Shown piece after piece: positions 9,657-18,105 of a stretch of 37,672 bases of DNA (the stretch's first letter is position 1; each line of letters opens with the position of its first letter). The notes beneath the pieces were generated by a model. It was not told the origin of the DNA. It saw nothing but the letters and a program-made list of their open reading frames with translations, and searched no databases. The translations under genes were made by a program, and so were the position numbers. The stretch is from assembly GCA_023409755.1 (NCBI GenBank), contig JAEYRA010000049.1, positions 1 through 37,672 of the forward strand, in the 5' to 3' direction. The DNA comes from Bacillota bacterium. Its GTDB lineage: Bacteria > Bacillota > Clostridia > Christensenellales > UMGS416.

Positions 9657-10589
9657 TCACGCGTTCCCGTCCCACTGCGTGGTATCGTTGATGCGCTTGT
9701 GCAGTTCCACTGCCGAGTTGTAACCTACGTTCTTCAGCCGCTGGTTGCGGGCGGCTACCTCCAGTATGATGGCCATGTTGCGGCCGGGCATCACCGGCAC
9801 CACCAGGTTGGGCAGCGGCACACCCAGAATCTCCGTCAGGTTCTCGTCCATGCCCAGCCGGTCGTATTGCTTCTTCTCATCCCAAATCTCCAGCTCCGCC
9901 ACCATCTCGATGTTCTTCTCGTTCATGACCGAGCCGATGCCATACATCTGCCGCACATCGATGATTCCGATGCCGCGAATCTCCATAAAGTGGCGGATGT
10001 TGGCGGGCGAAGAGCCCATGAGATGGTTCTGGCCGATGCGCACGATGTCCACAAGGTCGTCCGCCACCAGCCGATGCCCCCGGCGCAGGAGTTCCAGTGC
10101 CGTCTCGCTCTTGCCGATGCCGGACTTGCCCGAGATGAGCACGCCGATGCCGTAGACATCGACCAGCACGCCGTGCATGGTGATGCGCGGGGCCAGTGCC
10201 ACATCGAGATAGGCAATGACCGTGGCCATGAGTTTGTTGGTGACCTGACGGGAGCGGAACACCGGGTGTCCGTACTTCTCCGCCAGCTCGATAAGGTCGC
10301 CCGGCGGTTCCATCCCCCGGCTGATGATGATGCACGGAAAATCATACGCCAGCAGACGGTCAAGTGCCATGTAGCGCTGCACGTCGTTCATGGCCGAGCC
10401 AAGGTAGACAATCTCCTGCCGGCCCAGCACCTGGATGCGGTCGGTGGCAAAGTAATCAAAATAGCCGGTCAGCTGCAAGCCGGGTCGGTTGAGGTTGGAG
10501 GTCTCAATCGTGAGGAACTCCTCCTTCCCGCGGTAGAGCACCTCCAGGTCGAGGTCGCTGATGAATTTGTCAATGTTGACCTTGGCCAT
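9657..10589 (-). CDS. hprK: HPr kinase/phosphorylase
   Basis: 310 residues, normal length. Phosphorylates and dephosphorylates Ser46 of HPr, the switch for CcpA-type carbon catabolite repression in Bacillota. The N-terminal domain takes about residues 1-130; the catalytic part has HGVLVDVYGIGVLI (H139), the P-loop GKSGIGKS (154-161), D177-D178, and the HPrK/P signature EIRGIGIIDVRQMYG. It begins 2 bp after the HAD gene stop, so the two are transcribed together. HPr and CcpA genes are not in this window. Confidence 0.96.
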   Translation of the reverse strand: MAKVNIDKFISDLDLEVLYRGKEEFLTIETSNLNRPGLQLTGYFDYFATDRIQVLGRQEIVYLGSAMNDVQRYMALDRLLAYDFPCIIISRGMEPPGDLIELAEKYGHPVFRSRQVTNKLMATVIAYLDVALAPRITMHGVLVDVYGIGVLISGKSGIGKSETALELLRRGHRLVADDLVDIVRIGQNHLMGSSPANIRHFMEIRGIGIIDVRQMYGIGSVMNEKNIEMVAELEIWDEKKQYDRLGMDENLTEILGVPLPNLVVPVMPGRNMAIILEVAARNQRLKNVGYNSAVELHKRINDTTQWDGNA

Positions 10590-10591
10590 GC

Positions 10592-11398
10592 TTATTCCTC
10601 CAGCGCGTATTGCTCAATAGCCTGCGCCACGCCGTCGTCTTCGTTGGTGGCGGTCACCACGTCGGCCCGTTGGCACACCCGCTCGTCGCCGTTGCCCATG
10701 GCCACACCGAGCCCCGCCCACTCGATCATTGAAAGATCGTTGAGTGCGTCGCCCACGGCCATCACCCGCCCCTGCGGAATGCCCATGCGCTCGGCCAATG
10801 CCTTCACCGCCGCGCCCTTGTGAGCCTCGGGGTGGGTGAACTCCAGATAATGGGGCTTGGAGATTGCCACCTCCAGCAGCCCGGCAAAACGCTCCCGCGC
10901 CGCCTCATAGAGCGCACGAATGCGCTCGGGCTCATCGAGCAGCAACACCTTGATGGGGTCATAATCGAGCGTCTCGGCAACCGGGCGGCCCAGGGCGTGC
11001 CCCTTCACCCCGGTGTGCACGGCATAAAAGTCGCTCTGCCAGCACTCCCGCTCAAAGAAATACCCCTCGGTGTCGTAATACTGTGCGTACACACCCTCAC
11101 TGGCGGCGAAGGCCAGCACCTGGCGCGCCAGGGTCAGCGGCACGCCGGTCATGGCGATGGGCGCACCGGTCTCAATGTCGGCGATGTAGGCCCCCTGGCA
11201 GCAGAGGATGGGGCCGGTGAGGCTCATCTCCCGCGCGTATCGGATGGCTGAAGAGTACATGCGTCCCGTGGCCACGGCCACGGTGATTCCCCGTTCGGCT
11301 GCCCGGGCGATGGTCTGCTTGCTGCGTGCAGAGATGGTTCGGTCGTCACGCAGCAGCGTGTCGTCCAGGTCGGTCACAATCAGATCGTACTTCAACAC
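10592..11398 (-). CDS. Cof-type HAD-IIB sugar-phosphatase-like hydrolase
   Basis: 268 residues. The HAD motif I is DLDDTLL (D10 nucleophile, D12 acid/base), motif II is the threonine in ATGR, motif III the lysine in HKGAAV, and motif IV GDALND. The large cap between motifs II and III is the type IIB kind found in Cof/YidA sugar phosphatases. Substrate cannot be read from sequence; the operon with hprK and glcK suggests a sugar phosphate. First gene of the operon, with a good promoter (11431-11459). Confidence 0.9.
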   Translation of the reverse strand: MLKYDLIVTDLDDTLLRDDRTISARSKQTIARAAERGITVAVATGRMYSSAIRYAREMSLTGPILCCQGAYIADIETGAPIAMTGVPLTLARQVLAFAASEGVYAQYYDTEGYFFERECWQSDFYAVHTGVKGHALGRPVAETLDYDPIKVLLLDEPERIRALYEAARERFAGLLEVAISKPHYLEFTHPEAHKGAAVKALAERMGIPQGRVMAVGDALNDLSMIEWAGLGVAMGNGDERVCQRADVVTATNEDDGVAQAIEQYALEE

Positions 11399-11430
11399 TT
11401 CTCCTGCTCAAAACAAAGATTCTACCGGAA

Positions 11431-11459
11431 ATTATAGCCGATTGGCTCGCATCTGCAAA
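11431..11459 (-). promoter_or_regulatory. Promoter of HAD-hprK-glcK operon
   Basis: -35 TTTGCA (11454-11459), 17-bp spacer, -10 TATAAT (11431-11436), about 30 bp before the HAD ATG. Confidence 0.6.
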
Positions 11460-11490
11460 GGGAAAATGGCAAATTTGGGGTCGATCACCC

Positions 11491-12405
11491 TCACAGGAAC
11501 GTCAGCTGCCCCGCTGGTGCGCCGGAGATGCGGTCCTCCGGCCCGGGGCGGCCGATGAGCAGCGGCGAAACCGCATCATGCCGCGCCCGGTTGGCCGCGA
11601 TGACCGCCGGGTTGTAGTTGGCGTAGCAATAGAGGCACCCATGGGGGCAGGTGTTGTAAACGCCGAGGTCCACGCTCTGCGCGCAGCCGCAGCCGGGGCG
11701 CTGGCCCCGGTCGGGCGGCGGGGGTGCCACACCCCACAGGCGGTGGAAGAGCGCACCATCCACACAGGCGGCCCGCCCCACGCCCACGGCGGCATAGTCC
11801 TGCGCCTGGGCACAGGCCACCACAGCCATGCCATGGGCCGCTGCGGTTTTCGCCAGTCCCTCCAGCAAGCGCAGGCGGGTGGCGTCGTCGGGCTCCCGGT
11901 GCCCCAGGGCTGCGGCATGCCGCGCCGTGCTGCGGTAAGGGGCCAGGAAGCTCACCGTGCACCGCACAGTGCAACCGGCCAACGCCTCCGCCAGCCCGGC
12001 GAAGGCCCGCTGGTGGAAGGCCTCGTCGTAGCGGTTGCTCAGCAGGATCGGGTCATAGCGCCACACCATGCGCTCGGGGCCAACGAGTGCCGCCAGCCGC
12101 CGGAACGTGGCGACGCGCTCGCCCTGGGGCGGCAGGTTGGGCTCGATGTCAGCCCCGTAGCCCGTCAGCGTAAACTGCAGCACGCTCCGCAGGCTGCCCA
12201 GCGTGTCCCAATGGTCGAGGAGCGGCGCGGGGTTCTTGCTCCACAGCACGATGCCGTCCATGGTGGCCGGGTTCAGGTCGACCCACCGCAGCAGGTGGGG
12301 GTTGCGTGGGTTGGGCACCAGCGCCCAGCCCTCGGCCACCCGGCGGGCCAGCCACGGCGCAAAGCAGGCCGGGATATCGGTGCGGCGGCTGGCGCTGACG
12401 ATCAT
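11491..12405 (-). CDS. DUF1848 protein with C-terminal CX3CX2C motif
   Basis: 304 residues. The N-terminal ASRRTDIPA and the C-terminal cysteine block identify DUF1848, a family of unknown function. The C-terminal part reads C239-x-C241 followed by NTCPHGCLYCYAN, giving C253-x3-C257-x2-C260, the spacing of the [4Fe-4S] site of radical SAM enzymes but at the wrong end of the protein. R117-D119 and other conserved charged residues suggest a TIM-barrel-like enzyme (inference). The ATG overlaps the stop of the small upstream ORF by four bases (ATGA), so it is likely translated by coupling; no strong independent ribosome binding site is seen. Last gene of the moxR-uvrC transcription unit. Confidence 0.85.
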   Translation of the reverse strand: MIVSASRRTDIPACFAPWLARRVAEGWALVPNPRNPHLLRWVDLNPATMDGIVLWSKNPAPLLDHWDTLGSLRSVLQFTLTGYGADIEPNLPPQGERVATFRRLAALVGPERMVWRYDPILLSNRYDEAFHQRAFAGLAEALAGCTVRCTVSFLAPYRSTARHAAALGHREPDDATRLRLLEGLAKTAAAHGMAVVACAQAQDYAAVGVGRAACVDGALFHRLWGVAPPPPDRGQRPGCGCAQSVDLGVYNTCPHGCLYCYANYNPAVIAANRARHDAVSPLLIGRPGPEDRISGAPAGQLTFL

Positions 12406-12635
12406 TGCTTCGCAGTCGCCTGCGGCGCTGGCGCGCCTTGGCGAGTTGGATGCACTTTCTCCAATGTCAGATAAATCGTTCGCCGCACATGTCGCCGAAC
12501 GATCATCAGCTTGTTGCCCTCATGCATGTTTACAGAAACGGGCACGGCTACGGGCGAATCTGTTTGTCGCTCCTGCATCGTTTGCTCATCCCTCCCGTCG
12601 AATGAATCGCCGGTCGGCTCCACCTGCGTACCCAT
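12402..12635 (-). CDS. Small ORF of unknown function, coupled to DUF1848
   Basis: 77 residues from ATG 12635; a shorter start at ATG 12578 (58 residues, with GGGAGGG about 12 bp upstream) is also possible. Not recognised. Polar N-terminal half, then MIVRRHVRRTIYLTLEKV, basic and strand/helix-like, and a Q/A/P-rich tail. Support: the stop overlaps the DUF1848 start (ATGA), and it fills the gap after uvrC on the same strand. Against: an imperfect dyad (ATCGTTCG ... CGAACGAT, 12475-12503) lies inside it and could instead mark a regulatory site in a non-coding gap. Confidence 0.4.
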   Translation of the reverse strand: MGTQVEPTGDSFDGRDEQTMQERQTDSPVAVPVSVNMHEGNKLMIVRRHVRRTIYLTLEKVHPTRQGAPAPQATAKQ

Positions 12636-12646
12636 CAGAGTCCACA

Positions 12647-14683
12647 CTACGGCCCCTCAATCCCTTCGGCGCTCTCCGTCTCCTCATCCGTCTCCGCTCC
12701 ATCGTCCGGCTCCATCTCGTCATCTTGCTCGTCTTCGTCCGGCCCTTCCTCCGGGTCCGCCGCGATGTCAGAGACCGCCCCGCCCTGCCCCGGGTCGACC
12801 TTGGGCAGGTGCAGGAAGTTCCACACGGCCTCGGCCGCCGGGCGGTTCATGCCGGGCACCTGCAACAGCTCCTCCACCGAGAGTTCCTCCAGCATGGCGG
12901 GCACGGGGTAGGCCTTCAGCAGCTCCCGCACGCGCTTGGGGCCAATGCCGGGCACGGCCTCCAGCCGGGAACGGAGTGTCCGCGCTGAGCGAAGGCTGCG
13001 GTGGTAGGTGATGGCAAAGCGGTGCGCCTCGTCGCGCACCCGCTCCAAAAGGTGCAACGCCGCTGAGTTCCGCGGCAGCACCAGCGGCTCCTCCTGGTTT
13101 TCCAGTATAATTTCCTCGTTGCGCTTGGCAAGCCCGATGGCGGGGATGTGCCCCACGCCAAGGGACACCATGGCATCCCGCCCAAATTCCAGCTGGATGC
13201 GGCCGCCGTCGATGAGCACGAGATCAGGGAATTTGGCAAACTTACTGCCGTTGACGTCACCGCCGCTGGCTTTGAGCTCCTCCTGTTCCTCCAACCCATG
13301 GCGGAAACGGCGGGTCAGCACCTCCCGCATGCTCTCAAAGTCGTTGGCACCTTCCACGGTCTTGATGCGGAAGCGCCGGTATTGGTTGCGGGCGCTCTTG
13401 CCGCCCTCAAACACGACCATGGAGGCCACCGAGTCGGTGCCCTGAATGTTCGAGATGTCGTAGCACTCAATGCGGTTGGGGGGCAGGGGCAGGCCCAGAA
13501 TGTCACCCAGCGCCTTGACGGCGCCGCCGGTGCGCTCCCACTCCCGCAGGCGGTTGGCGTGCTCCCGCTCCATGCGCTCTTTGGCATTGGCCTCGGCCAG
13601 CTCCAGCAGGCGCACCCGCTCCCCCCGTTGGGGCACCATTACTTCCACCTTGCGGCCGGCCCGCTCCCGCAGGTAGTCGGCCAGCGCTTCGTGGTTGGGC
13701 GGCAGCTCCCCCAGCACGATGGCGCGGGGCAGCAGCACGGCGTTGAGGTAGAACTGCTCCAAAAAGCTGCGCAGCACTTCGGCGCGGGTCTCGTCCTCAG
13801 AACCCTCCAGCAGGAATCCTTCGGACCCCACGACCTTGCCTCCGCGTACCATCATGAGCTGCACGGCGGCCTCGTTGGCCTCAATGTGCACGCCCACGAC
13901 ATCCAGATCCTCCTGCACGGTGGAGATGGCGTTCTGCTCGCTGTTGAGGCCCACCACGCTCTCCACGGCACGCAATTTATCCCGCAGGGCCGCGGCGCGC
14001 TCAAACTCCAGATTGGCGGCCGCTTCCTTCATCTGTTCCCGCAGGTCTGCGGCGATCTCCGCATGGCGGCCCGAAAGAAACCGCATGACCTCGTTCACCA
14101 CGGTGTGATACTCCTCCCGGCTCACGGTGCCGCGGCAGGGGGCCACGCACAGGCCGAGCTGGAAGTTGAGGCAGGGCCGCTCATGCCGCTCAATCATGCG
14201 GTGGATGTCTGCCGTGCAGGAGCGGATGGGAAAGACCTTGCGCACGATTTCCAGCGTGCGGCGCAGGGTATTGGCCCCGAGGTAAGGTCCGAAGTACCGT
14301 GCCCGGTCGTTCTTGGTGACGCGGCGCACGATCTCCAGACGGGGGAAATCCTCCCGCAGGTCGAGCCGCAGGTAGGGAAAGTGCTTGCTGTCCTTCAACA
14401 GGATGTTGTAGCGCGGGTGATGCTGCTTGATGAGGTTGCACTCCAGCATCAGCGCCTCGGCCTCGGTCTTGACGACCAGGTAGTCGATGGAGACGATGTC
14501 CTGCACCAGGCGGCGGGTTTTGGGCTGCTCCCGCTGGGTGCTGGGGTGGAAGTACTGGCGCACCCGGTTTTTGAGCGATATGGCCTTGCCGACGTAGATG
14601 ATACGACCCACGGCGTTGCGCATGATGTAAACGCCGGGGCTGTCCGGCAGGTTTTCGAGCGTGGCGGCAATGGCGTCGTTCAA
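12647..14683 (-). CDS. uvrC: UvrABC excinuclease subunit C, with acidic C-terminal tail
   Basis: 678 residues with a TTG start. Makes both incisions around bulky DNA lesions together with UvrB. Order: GIY-YIG nuclease (PGVYIMRN...GRIIYVGKAISLKNRVRQYF), the central UVR motif that binds UvrB (about 210-245), the RNase H-like UvrC nuclease (IECYDISNIQGTDSVASMVV, VLIDGGRIQL), and C-terminal HhH repeats (VPGIGPKRVRELL). Beyond these, about 50 residues rich in E and D are added, unlike the usual 590-620 residue protein. AAAGGAGG (14690-14697) touches the upstream ATG (14689) but is 6 bp from TTG 14683, which also gives the family-like N-terminus (M)NDAI. Starts 16 bp after the DUF4129 gene. Confidence 0.95.
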   Translation of the reverse strand: MNDAIAATLENLPDSPGVYIMRNAVGRIIYVGKAISLKNRVRQYFHPSTQREQPKTRRLVQDIVSIDYLVVKTEAEALMLECNLIKQHHPRYNILLKDSKHFPYLRLDLREDFPRLEIVRRVTKNDRARYFGPYLGANTLRRTLEIVRKVFPIRSCTADIHRMIERHERPCLNFQLGLCVAPCRGTVSREEYHTVVNEVMRFLSGRHAEIAADLREQMKEAAANLEFERAAALRDKLRAVESVVGLNSEQNAISTVQEDLDVVGVHIEANEAAVQLMMVRGGKVVGSEGFLLEGSEDETRAEVLRSFLEQFYLNAVLLPRAIVLGELPPNHEALADYLRERAGRKVEVMVPQRGERVRLLELAEANAKERMEREHANRLREWERTGGAVKALGDILGLPLPPNRIECYDISNIQGTDSVASMVVFEGGKSARNQYRRFRIKTVEGANDFESMREVLTRRFRHGLEEQEELKASGGDVNGSKFAKFPDLVLIDGGRIQLEFGRDAMVSLGVGHIPAIGLAKRNEEIILENQEEPLVLPRNSAALHLLERVRDEAHRFAITYHRSLRSARTLRSRLEAVPGIGPKRVRELLKAYPVPAMLEELSVEELLQVPGMNRPAAEAVWNFLHLPKVDPGQGGAVSDIAADPEEGPDEDEQDDEMEPDDGAETDEETESAEGIEGP

Positions 14684-14699
14684 GCCCATCCTCCTTTGA

Positions 14700-15986
14700 T
14701 CACTGTCCTTTGTCCCTCACCACATGCAGGGCGTCCTGCACCTCGCGGTCGGTGGGTTCCAGCCCGCCGTAGCGGGTGCGGTTATAGGGCTCCCAAAGGC
14801 CGCGGCCGGCCTCGCCCACCAGTTGGGCCGGCGTGTCGCCGGGCCGGGGCGGCTTGCCCGCCTGCCGGCGGCGCTGCAGATATTCCCGGAAGAGGAAGCG
14901 CACACGCTCCCCATTGGTGGCGCAGTCCTCCAGCCTTGGCTTGGGCTGGAAACGCTTGGCAAAGCGCCGCAGGCTGGCACCAGCGTCATTGATTGCCTGG
15001 CGCAGCGTCAGCAGATTCTCGTTGCGGTCGCTGTAAGCCACCGCGTCCTCCTGCCAGGTGCCGAAGGTGCGCCGCGCCCAGCCGGTGATGTCACGCCAGA
15101 CCTTAGGAAGGAGGCGTGACAGGCCATAGCAGAGCAGGGCGAACATGGCAAGCAGAATCGCCGCCGACACGACATACAGCAGGATACGGAACAGGAATGC
15201 CAGAAGCCCGCCCTCCTGCACCGGCCCAAGCTGGTTCATGTCACCCTCGCCGGTGGCCTCGGGCTCGGGGCTGACCTGTTCGTCGCCGGTGAAGAACCGG
15301 GAGAGCGCGAGAAGCAAGGCCCTGAGAGCAGTGCCCAAGCCGCCGAAGAGCCAGCTGACGGCACGTCCGATGGGCCCTGAAAGCGCCAGGGCAAACACCG
15401 CAGCCAGCAGTGCCAACGTACCCGCCAGACCGCTGCGCCGTGCCCCCGGCGGAATCTGCCGATGGGTCATGGCGATGGCCGCGTCACGGTAGCTGGAGCG
15501 ATGGGTCAGCAGCAGCGCCGCCACCATCCAAACCGCAGCCAGCGCCGTCAGCATGGGGTAGGAGCTGCCCAGCTCCACGCCCGTCACCGTGTGTGAATAA
15601 ATCCACAGAAACGCTGCCGACACCAACACCGAGCCCAGCGGCACCAGCAGCATGTTGCCCAGGGCGGTGTCGGCCTCCTTGAGGGAGATGCGCTCCACAA
15701 CCAGCGTGAGAACAAGGCCCAGGGCCGCCACAATGACCTGGGCCAGCCATGGCAAGGGCAGAAGCAGGGCTAGCGCGGCCACGGCCACGCACGCCACGAT
15801 TTGCACAGCAACGGGCAGGCGGCCCAACAGCCGCCCCGCCACCAGCGCCGCCACCACACACCACAGGCCATAGGCAAACACAAGACGCGCATCTGCGAAG
15901 CCGAAGAGCAGGAAGGCCATCACATAGGCCAGCGGCAGGAATACCAACCCAGTGGCCAGCGCCCGGCCGATTCGTTCCTCACGCAT
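14700..15986 (-). CDS. Multi-pass membrane protein with DUF4129-like C-terminus
   Basis: 428 residues. Six to seven hydrophobic segments fill the first 215 residues, another lies near 260, and one follows a soluble loop (about 300-320). The cytosolic C-terminus has YLQRRRQAGKPPRPGDTPAQL and PYNRTRYGG, the arginine-rich/TP/YxRxRYG pattern of DUF4129. Such domains usually sit at the end of membrane transglutaminases encoded after MoxR and DUF58 genes; here no transglutaminase Cys-His-Asp domain is visible. ATG 15986 has GGGAGG upstream and overlaps the DUF58 stop by 8 bp, indicating coupling. An upstream extension of the frame is low-complexity out-of-frame DUF58 sequence and was discarded. Confidence 0.8.
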   Translation of the reverse strand: MREERIGRALATGLVFLPLAYVMAFLLFGFADARLVFAYGLWCVVAALVAGRLLGRLPVAVQIVACVAVAALALLLPLPWLAQVIVAALGLVLTLVVERISLKEADTALGNMLLVPLGSVLVSAAFLWIYSHTVTGVELGSSYPMLTALAAVWMVAALLLTHRSSYRDAAIAMTHRQIPPGARRSGLAGTLALLAAVFALALSGPIGRAVSWLFGGLGTALRALLLALSRFFTGDEQVSPEPEATGEGDMNQLGPVQEGGLLAFLFRILLYVVSAAILLAMFALLCYGLSRLLPKVWRDITGWARRTFGTWQEDAVAYSDRNENLLTLRQAINDAGASLRRFAKRFQPKPRLEDCATNGERVRFLFREYLQRRRQAGKPPRPGDTPAQLVGEAGRGLWEPYNRTRYGGLEPTDREVQDALHVVRDKGQ

Positions 15987-17070
15987 GGCCGTTCCCTCCC
16001 GTCGGGTTGATCCAGGTGACCGAGTTGCCCATGCGGCGCAGGCGGCCGGCCCGCTCCTCCAGCAGTTGGCTCCAGTACCACGACAACATGACGATGTCGT
16101 AGCCCGAGACACCCCGGGCGATGACCTCCTCATCGAGGTAGGTGGGGAAGGTACGCCGCCGCAGGATGCGCAGGCGTGCCAGCGTCTCCAGCGTCCCATC
16201 CAGGTGCACCGGCCCCGCGCCCAGCGGCACCTCCACCGGCCGGTCGTCACCGGCTTCGTAGGCCCCGTTGCAGCAGAAGGCCGTCTCCACGCCGTTGGCC
16301 TGGGCCCAGGCGGCGTAGGTGGCGGCCAGCGTCACACCGGCTTCCATCTCGTTCTGCTGGGTTTCATTGAGGTCGCCCCATTGGTCCTCGGTCTGCTGCA
16401 CGTTGAGGACGATGAGCAGCCTTGGGCTGGCGGTGTAGTCGCGGGTCTTCACCTGCAGCTCCCCCGTGCGGGCGGTAGCACCCCAGTGCACGTCCTTGAA
16501 GGCGTCGCCGTTGCGCCAGGGGCGGATGCCGTTGATGAGGAACGGGTCCGGCTCGATGAACCGGCGCACCACCACATCGCCCTGCCACCGGCGGCTGGGC
16601 ACGTCCAAGGTGCGAAAGTCCATGGGCTGGGGATAGACGATGAGTTCCATCGGGTTCTCCCTCACGGTGGAACGCTGCCCCAGGCCCAAAAGATCCCCGC
16701 AGGTCAGGGCCACGCTGTCAATGCGGTAACAGCCCCGCCGCAGGCAGGTGATGTGATGAGTACGGGTGATCTTGCGCCAGGGGGCCAGCGCAAAAAGGCT
16801 CCGGTGGTACAGGTCGTCGGCGATGTTCAGGTTCTCCTGCCGGCCAAAGACGAGGTACCGGGACATGTGGGCCTCCACCCGCAACCAGGGTACCGGCAGA
16901 AACTTCCGGTTGGAGATCTCCTCGATCATCTCCACCGTCTGGCCCGCGTAGACCGCCCCGGCTGAGAAGTACCGCCGGTAGCGGATGCCGCGCATGCCGA
17001 AGTGCCGGAACACCAGCCCCTGCCCCAGGACAAGCGCCGCCGCGATGCCCATCAGCAGGAAGACGTTCAT
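15979..17070 (-). CDS. DUF58 domain protein
   Basis: 363 residues. A membrane-anchoring helix lies at about residues 3-20, followed by a beta-rich region and the DUF58 core with IRPWRNGDAFKDVHWGATAR, the family signature, then a von Willebrand A-like fold in which the first metal residue region reads LLIVLNVQ. DUF58 proteins are partners of MoxR ATPases; the function is generally unknown. The ATG overlaps the moxR stop by four bases (ATGA), and GGAGGACGAGGA precedes it, so all three genes of this set are translationally coupled. Confidence 0.9.
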   Translation of the reverse strand: MNVFLLMGIAAALVLGQGLVFRHFGMRGIRYRRYFSAGAVYAGQTVEMIEEISNRKFLPVPWLRVEAHMSRYLVFGRQENLNIADDLYHRSLFALAPWRKITRTHHITCLRRGCYRIDSVALTCGDLLGLGQRSTVRENPMELIVYPQPMDFRTLDVPSRRWQGDVVVRRFIEPDPFLINGIRPWRNGDAFKDVHWGATARTGELQVKTRDYTASPRLLIVLNVQQTEDQWGDLNETQQNEMEAGVTLAATYAAWAQANGVETAFCCNGAYEAGDDRPVEVPLGAGPVHLDGTLETLARLRILRRRTFPTYLDEEVIARGVSGYDIVMLSWYWSQLLEERAGRLRRMGNSVTWINPTGGNGHA

Positions 17071-18029
17071 TCCTCGTCCTCCGCCTTCTCAGTGGGCACG
17101 GGCACCACCTTCAGCGCCCGCTCCACCACTTCCTCGGCCGCGCGCCCGCCGCCGCCAAACTGGTTGCGGCAGACGATGCGGTGGGCCAGCACCGGCACCG
17201 CCACGGCCTGGATGTCGTCGGGCAGCACAAAGTCACGCCCTGAGAGCGCCGCCCAGGCCTGGGCCCCATGCAGCAGCGCCAACGTGCCGCGGGGGCTGAC
17301 GCCCAGCAACACCGAGTCCGCCACACGGGTCTGCTCGGCCAGCTGCACGATGTAGCGCTGCAGGTCGTCGCTCACGCGCACTTCTGTGACCGCCTGCTGG
17401 GCGGCGGCGATGTCCTCGGCCGTGGCCACAGCCTCCAGCGTGTCGAGGGGACTTGCCATCTGGAAGCGCTTGAGGATGGCCACGCCGTCGTCGGTGCCTG
17501 GGTACCCCATGCGGGTCTTCAGGAAGAACCGGTCCAGCTGGGCCTCCGGCAGGGGGAAGGTGCCCTGGGTCTCAATGGGGTTCTGGGTGGCAATGACGAG
17601 GAACGGCTGGCCCAGCGCGTAGCTCGTGCCGTCCACGGTGACCTGGCGCTCCTCCATGGCCTCCAGCAGGGCGGACTGGCTGCGCGGCGTGGCGCGGTTG
17701 ATCTCATCGGCCAACACGATGTTGGCAAACACCGGCCCGCGCTGGAAGCGGAACGCCGCCTCCCGCTGGTCGAAGATGCTCATGCCCGTGATGTCCGATG
17801 GCAGCAGATCGGGCGTGAACTGAATGCGCTTGAAATCCAGCGCCAGCGACCGGGCCATGGCCTTGGCCAGCATGGTCTTGCCGGTGCCGGGCACATCTTC
17901 CAGCAGCACATGGCCCCGGGCCAGCATTGCTGTCAGCAGCAGCTTCACCGTGTCATCCCGCCCCACAATCACCCGGCCGACGTTCTCTCGCAGGCGCCCG
18001 GCTGTGCGCGCCACCGTGTCCATGCTCAT
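17067..18029 (-). CDS. MoxR family AAA+ ATPase
   Basis: 320 residues, usual MoxR size. Walker A DVPGTGKT (K51), Walker B NIVLADEINRATPR, sensor ATQNPIETQGTFPLPEAQLDRF, and a C-terminal lid with VSPRGTLALLHGAQAWAALSGRDFVLPDDIQ. MoxR ATPases act as chaperones for assembling partner VWA/DUF58 proteins. ATG 18029 was chosen because AAAGGAGA lies 7-8 bp upstream; the frame extends to 18077 without support. First gene of the coupled moxR-DUF58-DUF4129 set, probably continuing through uvrC to DUF1848. Confidence 0.94.
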   Translation of the reverse strand: MSMDTVARTAGRLRENVGRVIVGRDDTVKLLLTAMLARGHVLLEDVPGTGKTMLAKAMARSLALDFKRIQFTPDLLPSDITGMSIFDQREAAFRFQRGPVFANIVLADEINRATPRSQSALLEAMEERQVTVDGTSYALGQPFLVIATQNPIETQGTFPLPEAQLDRFFLKTRMGYPGTDDGVAILKRFQMASPLDTLEAVATAEDIAAAQQAVTEVRVSDDLQRYIVQLAEQTRVADSVLLGVSPRGTLALLHGAQAWAALSGRDFVLPDDIQAVAVPVLAHRIVCRNQFGGGGRAAEEVVERALKVVPVPTEKAEDEE

Positions 18030-18057
18030 ATGCAGTTCTCCTTTGGTAAAATCGAAA

Positions 18058-18105
18058 CCGCCATGGCATGGCGCCATGGCGGCACATCAGCTTTATGGTA
18101 TTATA
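18058..18105 (-). promoter_or_regulatory. moxR promoter with a hairpin in the leader
   Basis: An extended -10 (TGG-TATAAT, 18100-18105) overlaps the stop codon of the deacetylase gene and lies within the palindrome GGTATTATACC. No good -35 is seen. In the predicted leader is a perfect 10-bp inverted repeat, CCGCCATGGC ... GCCATGGCGG (18058-18082), followed on the minus strand by TTTCGATTTT. The hairpin could end deacetylase transcription, act as an operator, or tune moxR. Confidence 0.5.

Noticed and set aside
13148..14992. Long plus-strand open frame opposite uvrC
   Set aside because: Shadow of a GC-rich coding gene; no family character or start signal, while uvrC is certain.
16170..16250. 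Extended N-terminus of the DUF4129 protein to 16250
   Set aside because: This part is DUF58 coding sequence read in another frame (R/W/S-rich); ATG 15986 has a good binding site.
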